From positions 124,001 to 188,000 of the forward strand of contig PGXO01000004.1 of the NCBI GenBank assembly GCA_002839185.1: a stretch of 64,000 nt of DNA, written 5' to 3'. This DNA is from Synergistetes bacterium HGW-Synergistetes-1 (lineage in GTDB: Bacteria; Synergistota; Synergistia; Synergistales; Synergistaceae). The position numbers were made by a program, and so were the translations under genes. Below the pieces are notes generated by a model. It was not told the DNA's origin and did not search any database. It saw only the letters and a program-made list of their open reading frames with translations. Shown here one piece after another: positions 59,882 through 64,000 of the stretch (position 1 is the stretch's first letter; the number at the start of each line of letters is the position of its first letter).

Positions 59882-62152
59882 ATGGCGACTGTTCATGGGA
59901 CTAAAGAAAAAAAGATGATCGATGAAGCTGCTGAAGTAAAAGCCAAAACCACAAAACCAGCTGCCAAAAAGAAGACCAATAAAACTGTGGAAGAAAAGAC
60001 TAAAACCAGCACTAAACCTGTCAAAAAGAAAGCATCAACTAAAACTGCAAAAAAAACAGCATCCAAAAAGTCTTCTTCAAAAGAGAACGGCAAACAGAAT
60101 TTCAAGCAGTATGAGGGGAAGATCCTTGTAGTTGTCGAATCCCCGGCAAAAGCCAAAACTCTGGAAAAGATACTGGGCAATGGATACAAGGTCCTTGCAA
60201 GCGTAGGACATGTAAGAGACCTTCCGAAGGGCCGTATCGCCATAGACATCGATAATGACTTTGAACCTGACTACATCCAGGTCAGGGGCAAAGCGGAACT
60301 GATACGCGGACTCAAAGGAGCGTCGCAGGTCAGCAGCAGAACTCTTCTGGCATCAGACCCTGACCGAGAGGGAGAGGCGATAGCATGGCATCTTGCTTCT
60401 CTCCTTGACATAGACCCGAAGTCGGAATGCAGGATAAGGATGCAGGAGATAACGGAGCATGGGGTCACCGACGCTGTAAAAGATCCTGACTCAATAGACA
60501 TAGATAAAGTTGATGCTCAGCAGGCTCGCCGTGTTCTTGACAGGCTTGTGGGCTATCAGCTGAGCCCCCTTCTGTGGAACAAGGTAAAACGAGGCCTCTC
60601 TGCGGGAAGGGTCCAGTCAGTAGCGCTAAGGATAATCTGTGAGCGCGAAGACGAGATCGACAAATTTATTCCCGAAGAGTACTGGCTGATAGATGTTGAA
60701 AGCAGCAGTACGGACGGAAAGAGAAAATACAGGCTCAGAGCTGATAAATATCAAGGCAAGCCGCTCTCCGTCCATAATGAAAAAGAGGCTGCGGGTGTCG
60801 AAAACGAGATAAACAAATCAGAGCTTAAGGTAGAGGAATTCAGAACAAAAGAGAGTCCCAAGTCTGCCCTGCCGCCATTCAAGACCAGCACCCTCCAACA
60901 GGAAGCATCCAGAAGATGCGGTTTTGCACCGGGCCGGACGATGCGGATAGCTCAGTCCCTTTACGAGGGCATTGACATCCCGGGAAAAGGACCGGTCGGG
61001 CTCATAACATACATGCGTACCGACAGTCTGAGAATATCTCCTGAGGCAGTTGCATCATCTAAACAATTCATTCTCGATAACTACGGTAAAAAATATTTAC
61101 CCAAAAGCACAAATATCTATGCTTCAAAGGCGAGATCTCAGGATGCCCATGAAGCTATCAGGGCAACAGACCCGTTTATCACTCCGGAATCTGTAAAAGG
61201 CTGCCTGACGCCTGAGCAATACAGGCTTTATGAACTTATATGGAGCCGTTTCATAGCAAGTCAGATGGCGCCTGCAATAATTGCAAGGACAACCCTGACA
61301 TGTGTCAGCGGAGATTACTTGCTCAAACAGTCCGGTGCGGTAGTCGTATTTGACGGATGGGGAAAGGTGTTCCCGCTGGGAGTCAAAGATGCAGACATGA
61401 AGCCGGCTGTTGAAGGGGAGACTCTTCTTATTGACAAGATAATAAAGGACCAGCGCTTCACCCAGCCGCCATCGAGGTATACAGAGGCCGGTCTTGTCAA
61501 AGCGCTTGAAGAAAAAGGTATCGGAAGGCCTTCGACCTACGCCGCGATAATCAACACGCTCACGGTGAGAAATTATGTCGACCGAGGCGAAGAAGACAAA
61601 AAACTCATCCCCACAAAACTGGGGAGGCTTGTAAACACCTTTCTTGTAAAGTACTTCTCAAGCCTTATAAACGTAGACTTTACTGCGATGATGGAAGATG
61701 AGCTTGATCAGATCGAGGCGGGGGAACTCCGGTGGAGGAAAGTAGTCGGAGAATTCTGGAACGGCTTTAAGCCTGTTCTTGACGACGTATCAGCCCATGC
61801 TGAGAGTATGAAGCCGGAACCTGAGATGGTAGGTGAACCGTGCCCGGAATGCGGCAAAGATCTTGTTGTCAAAAGCGGAAGATTCGGAGAATTCATTGCC
61901 TGTTCCGGATATCCCGAATGTAAATATACAAGGAACATCGTCAGGACGACCGGGATCAAATGTCCCAAATGCGGAGAGGGCGAACTTGTCAGAAGACGCG
62001 CTGCAAAAGGAAAGGTCAAGGGAAGGATGTTCTACGGCTGTACGAGATATCCTGAATGTGACTTCATTTCGTGGAAAAAACCCGGAACGGCAGACCAGGA
62101 AGCTGCAGTTACAGATCCCGCAGAAATTGAAAATGCAGATACAGAGATGTAA
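59882..62152 (+). CDS. topA: DNA topoisomerase I with Lys-rich N-terminal extension
   Basis: 756 residues. The first about 75 residues are an unusual Lys/Thr/Ala-rich tail (KTTKPAAKKKTNKTVEEKTKTS...), histone-H1-like and absent from most TopA. Then TOPRIM (KILVVVESPAKAKTLEKILG, DPDREGEAIAWHL), active-site Tyr in GLITYMRTDSLRIS, and two C-terminal zinc ribbons (CPECGKDL...CSGYPEC, CPKCGEGEL...CTRYPEC). Relaxes negative supercoils. GAGAGAGGTG upstream. The tail may bind DNA nonspecifically (inference). Confidence 0.95.
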   Translation: MATVHGTKEKKMIDEAAEVKAKTTKPAAKKKTNKTVEEKTKTSTKPVKKKASTKTAKKTASKKSSSKENGKQNFKQYEGKILVVVESPAKAKTLEKILGNGYKVLASVGHVRDLPKGRIAIDIDNDFEPDYIQVRGKAELIRGLKGASQVSSRTLLASDPDREGEAIAWHLASLLDIDPKSECRIRMQEITEHGVTDAVKDPDSIDIDKVDAQQARRVLDRLVGYQLSPLLWNKVKRGLSAGRVQSVALRIICEREDEIDKFIPEEYWLIDVESSSTDGKRKYRLRADKYQGKPLSVHNEKEAAGVENEINKSELKVEEFRTKESPKSALPPFKTSTLQQEASRRCGFAPGRTMRIAQSLYEGIDIPGKGPVGLITYMRTDSLRISPEAVASSKQFILDNYGKKYLPKSTNIYASKARSQDAHEAIRATDPFITPESVKGCLTPEQYRLYELIWSRFIASQMAPAIIARTTLTCVSGDYLLKQSGAVVVFDGWGKVFPLGVKDADMKPAVEGETLLIDKIIKDQRFTQPPSRYTEAGLVKALEEKGIGRPSTYAAIINTLTVRNYVDRGEEDKKLIPTKLGRLVNTFLVKYFSSLINVDFTAMMEDELDQIEAGELRWRKVVGEFWNGFKPVLDDVSAHAESMKPEPEMVGEPCPECGKDLVVKSGRFGEFIACSGYPECKYTRNIVRTTGIKCPKCGEGELVRRRAAKGKVKGRMFYGCTRYPECDFISWKKPGTADQEAAVTDPAEIENADTEM

Positions 62153-63479
62153 AAAGATAACAATAACAGGAGGAGGACTCTCCGGTTCAGAGGCAGCATG
62201 GCAGCTTGCGCAGCGAGGATTTCATGTCAGGCTTTATGAAATGAGGCCTGAAAAAAAGACTCCAGCACATGAAACGGCTTTTCTTGGTGAGCTGGTATGC
62301 AGCAACTCTTTTGGAGGGGAAAAACCGACCACCCCTGCAGGTATACTTAAATCAGAACTAAGCCTCTTAGGCAGTCTCATAATGGATTGTGCCCAGAAAA
62401 GCAGAGTTCCTGCAGGGAACGCGCTTGCTGTTGACAGAGATGTCTTTTCACGCCTTATCGATTCAGCGATCTCGTCTCATCCAAACATAGAGGTCATAAG
62501 AGAAGAGATGACCGAACTTCCGGAAGGCCCTTCCATTATTGCGACAGGACCGCTGACAAGCGATGCATTCGCGGAAAGCCTTAAAAAACTGGTTGGCGAA
62601 GACCTCCTCTATTTTTACGATGCTGTCGCCCCGATAGTGACGCTTGAAAGCGTAGATCCCGAACATTCATTCAGAGGAAACAGATATGGCGAGAGCGGAG
62701 ACTATATAAACTGCCCAATGGACGAGGATGTATACCATGCTTTCTGGGAGGCATTGGTGGCCGCCGAGACTGCTCCAAAACACAGTTTCGAAAACGAAGA
62801 GATGAGACACTTCGAAGGCTGTCTGCCTGTGGAAGTGATCGCAAAGAGGGGAGAAAAGACCCTTCTTTTCGGTCCGCTCAGGCCTGTAGGTTTCACTGAT
62901 GAAAAAAACGGGAGGATATACACTGCTGTTGTGCAGCTGAGGCAGGACAACGAAGATGGAACTCTTTACAACATGGTCGGCTTCCAGACCAACCTGAAGT
63001 GGGGCGAACAGGAGAGAATCTTTCGAATGATACCCGCGCTCAGGAATGCTGAATTTATCCGTAAAGGAGTAATGCACAGGAACCTGTTTGTATGTGCGCC
63101 TACTGTTCTTGACGGATACCTCAGGCCGGTCGGCAAAATGGATACATTCCTGGCCGGGCAGATGACCGGTGTCGAGGGATATCTTGAAAGCACAGCAATG
63201 GGGCTGGCCTCTGCACTATTCATGACTGCACAGCTCAGAGAGGTTTCAATGCCGGATTTCCCGTTTGAGACTGCAATAGGATCACTTCTGAATTACCTTA
63301 GGACTGCCGTTCCAAAAACTTTCCAGCCAATGAATGTAAATCTTGGAATATTCCCAAAACTTGAGGGAAAGAAGATCAAAAGACGCACTGAACGCTGCGA
63401 GGCTTATCATGAAAGGGCGATAGGCGCGATGCGCGACTTTATCAAATCGCACGCAGAGTTATTTAACAGCGATAAGTAG
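62133..63479 (+). CDS. trmFO: tRNA (uracil-54-C5)-methyltransferase, folate/FAD-dependent
   Basis: 448 residues from ATG 62133, overlapping the end of topA; a longer in-frame start inside topA is unlikely. FAD motif ITGGGLSGSEAAWQLAQRG, then MRPEKKTPAH, CSNSFGGEKPTTPAGILKSEL and GQMTGVEGYLESTAMG. Makes m5U54 in tRNA with methylenetetrahydrofolate. Typical for bacteria lacking TrmA. Confidence 0.95.
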   Translation: MQIQRCKKITITGGGLSGSEAAWQLAQRGFHVRLYEMRPEKKTPAHETAFLGELVCSNSFGGEKPTTPAGILKSELSLLGSLIMDCAQKSRVPAGNALAVDRDVFSRLIDSAISSHPNIEVIREEMTELPEGPSIIATGPLTSDAFAESLKKLVGEDLLYFYDAVAPIVTLESVDPEHSFRGNRYGESGDYINCPMDEDVYHAFWEALVAAETAPKHSFENEEMRHFEGCLPVEVIAKRGEKTLLFGPLRPVGFTDEKNGRIYTAVVQLRQDNEDGTLYNMVGFQTNLKWGEQERIFRMIPALRNAEFIRKGVMHRNLFVCAPTVLDGYLRPVGKMDTFLAGQMTGVEGYLESTAMGLASALFMTAQLREVSMPDFPFETAIGSLLNYLRTAVPKTFQPMNVNLGIFPKLEGKKIKRRTERCEAYHERAIGAMRDFIKSHAELFNSDK

Positions 63480-63500
63480 CCAGGATGGAGATTACGCCTT

Positions 63501-63756
63501 GGGAGTCGATAGCAAATCAATTGGAAATCAATTGGGAATCGATTGTTAGAGACTGTGGCAAAAATCGTGCTGCGGGAATCAATTGATGATCAATTGCAAA
63601 TCGATGGGGGAGTCAATTGTGAATCAGTTGTTTGGATCTGAGAACCTGGCCTCTCACTGAGATCCGGGATTCAGGCACTTTGAACCTTCCCTATAACTAA
63701 ATAACTAATTTTTTGAACCAACCAATTGACTTGCCACCGATTTGCTATTGATTCCC
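63501..63756. repeat. 11-bp-period octamer array (RTCAATTG) with inverted end
   Basis: Nine direct copies of a degenerate octamer near ATCAATTG start at 63505, 63516, 63527, 63538, 63578, 63589, 63600, 63612 and 63623, almost all 11 bases apart. Three inverted copies, also 11 bases apart, lie at 63723-63752. The first part (63501-63534) and the last (63718-63756) form a long imperfect inverted repeat. No gene in this 400-base gap. Confidence 0.7.
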
Positions 63757-63792
63757 TGTAGGAGACAGAGAACCCTGTCTCCTACAGCTTTT
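63756..63792 (+). terminator. Strong terminator after trmFO
   Basis: A perfect 13-base stem, CTGTAGGAGACAG and CTGTCTCCTACAG, with a six-base loop, followed by CTTTTT. Confidence 0.9.
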
Positions 63793-63845
63793 TAGACTGA
63801 ATAGTAAACAAATGCTTGTATCTTGTGAATTTTCTTAAAATTCGC

Positions 63846-63873
63846 TTGAAATTTCAACTCTACATGCTAGAAT
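63846..63873 (+). promoter_or_regulatory. Probable promoter of the xer gene
   Basis: TTGAAA (63846-63851), a 16-base spacer and TAGAAT (63868-63873). The ATG is seven bases after the -10 box and no ribosome site is visible, suggesting a leaderless mRNA. Confidence 0.55.
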
Positions 63874-63880
63874 ACCATTC

Positions 63881-64000
63881 ATGGCAGAAAACATATCAGA
63901 AAATGTCGATCAGTTTTTAGCATTTATGGAATCCAGAGGCCGCTCAAAAAACACTGTTATTAACTACAGGGTCGATTTAGAGCAGTTCAGGGAGTATTTG
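63881..64000 (+). CDS. XerC/XerD-type tyrosine recombinase, 3' end outside window
   Basis: Forty codons are visible: MAENISENVDQFLAFMESRG and RSKNTVINYRVDLEQFREYL, the SAM-like core-binding domain of Xer recombinases. The rest lies beyond the window. Xer proteins resolve chromosome dimers. Position after trmFO and topA is common for xerC/codV. Which paralogue it is cannot be told. Confidence 0.75.
   Translation, partial: MAENISENVDQFLAFMESRGRSKNTVINYRVDLEQFREYL

Noticed and set aside
63501-63640. Octamer array as a CRISPR array or phage origin
   Set aside because: The 11-base period leaves three-base gaps, far too short for spacers, and it lies in host DNA away from the prophage.

Overview
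The window looks like a chromosomal segment of a Synergistota-type anaerobe, carrying an apparently complete temperate siphophage prophage of about 44.8 kb. The host assignment is an inference. It rests on the compact cluster dapF, lepB, rbgA/ylqF, rnhB, yraN, comM, dprA, topA, trmFO, xer, on a selenium-dependent-type xanthine dehydrogenase without a FAD domain, and on moderate GC. No rRNA or taxonomic marker beyond these is present.

Left host flank (1-8794): the 3' part of a xanthine dehydrogenase gene, a tandemly duplicated pair of secreted-protein operons (2602-6332), a proline-iminopeptidase-like hydrolase and a membrane diguanylate cyclase.

Prophage (8795-53639): bounded by an 18-bp direct repeat, CTTGGTGGGCGATATTGG. 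The right copy is the 3' end of an intact tRNA-Val(CAC), next to a P4-type integrase. From left to right it contains: (a) a defence cargo block (9183-17403) with an EcoRII-like restriction-modification operon plus Vsr, a PD-(D/E)XK (DUF3883-like) two-gene operon, and an AT-rich retron whose reverse transcriptase is fused to a trypsin-like protease, with its msr-msd RNA visible by the a1/a2 inverted repeat; (b) the immunity region, with a CI/Cro-type switch and four operators, then a second repressor switch driving a pentapeptide-repeat ion channel and an Abi-alpha-like gene; (c) an early region (18942-23811) in which five copies of a 25-27 bp box bracket small accessory genes; (d) replication genes (HTH initiator, DnaC-like loader, SSB), an adenine methyltransferase and a second tyrosine recombinase; (e) packaging, head and lambda-like tail genes, including a protease-capsid fusion, a programmed -1 frameshift in the tail chaperone gene and a greatly enlarged gpL-like protein; (f) a lysis cassette, one unknown cargo gene and the integrase.

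Right host flank (53640-64000): tRNA-Val with its promoter, then a mostly overlapping rightward gene run from dapF to trmFO, a strange 11-bp-period repeat array with a strong terminator, and the start of a xerC/D-type recombinase gene.

The strongest candidate for an interesting system is the protease-fused retron at 15472-17403. Next are the box-bracketed cassettes of 18942-23811, including the repressor/channel/Abi-alpha module. Family names are given from recognition of motifs, without database searches.
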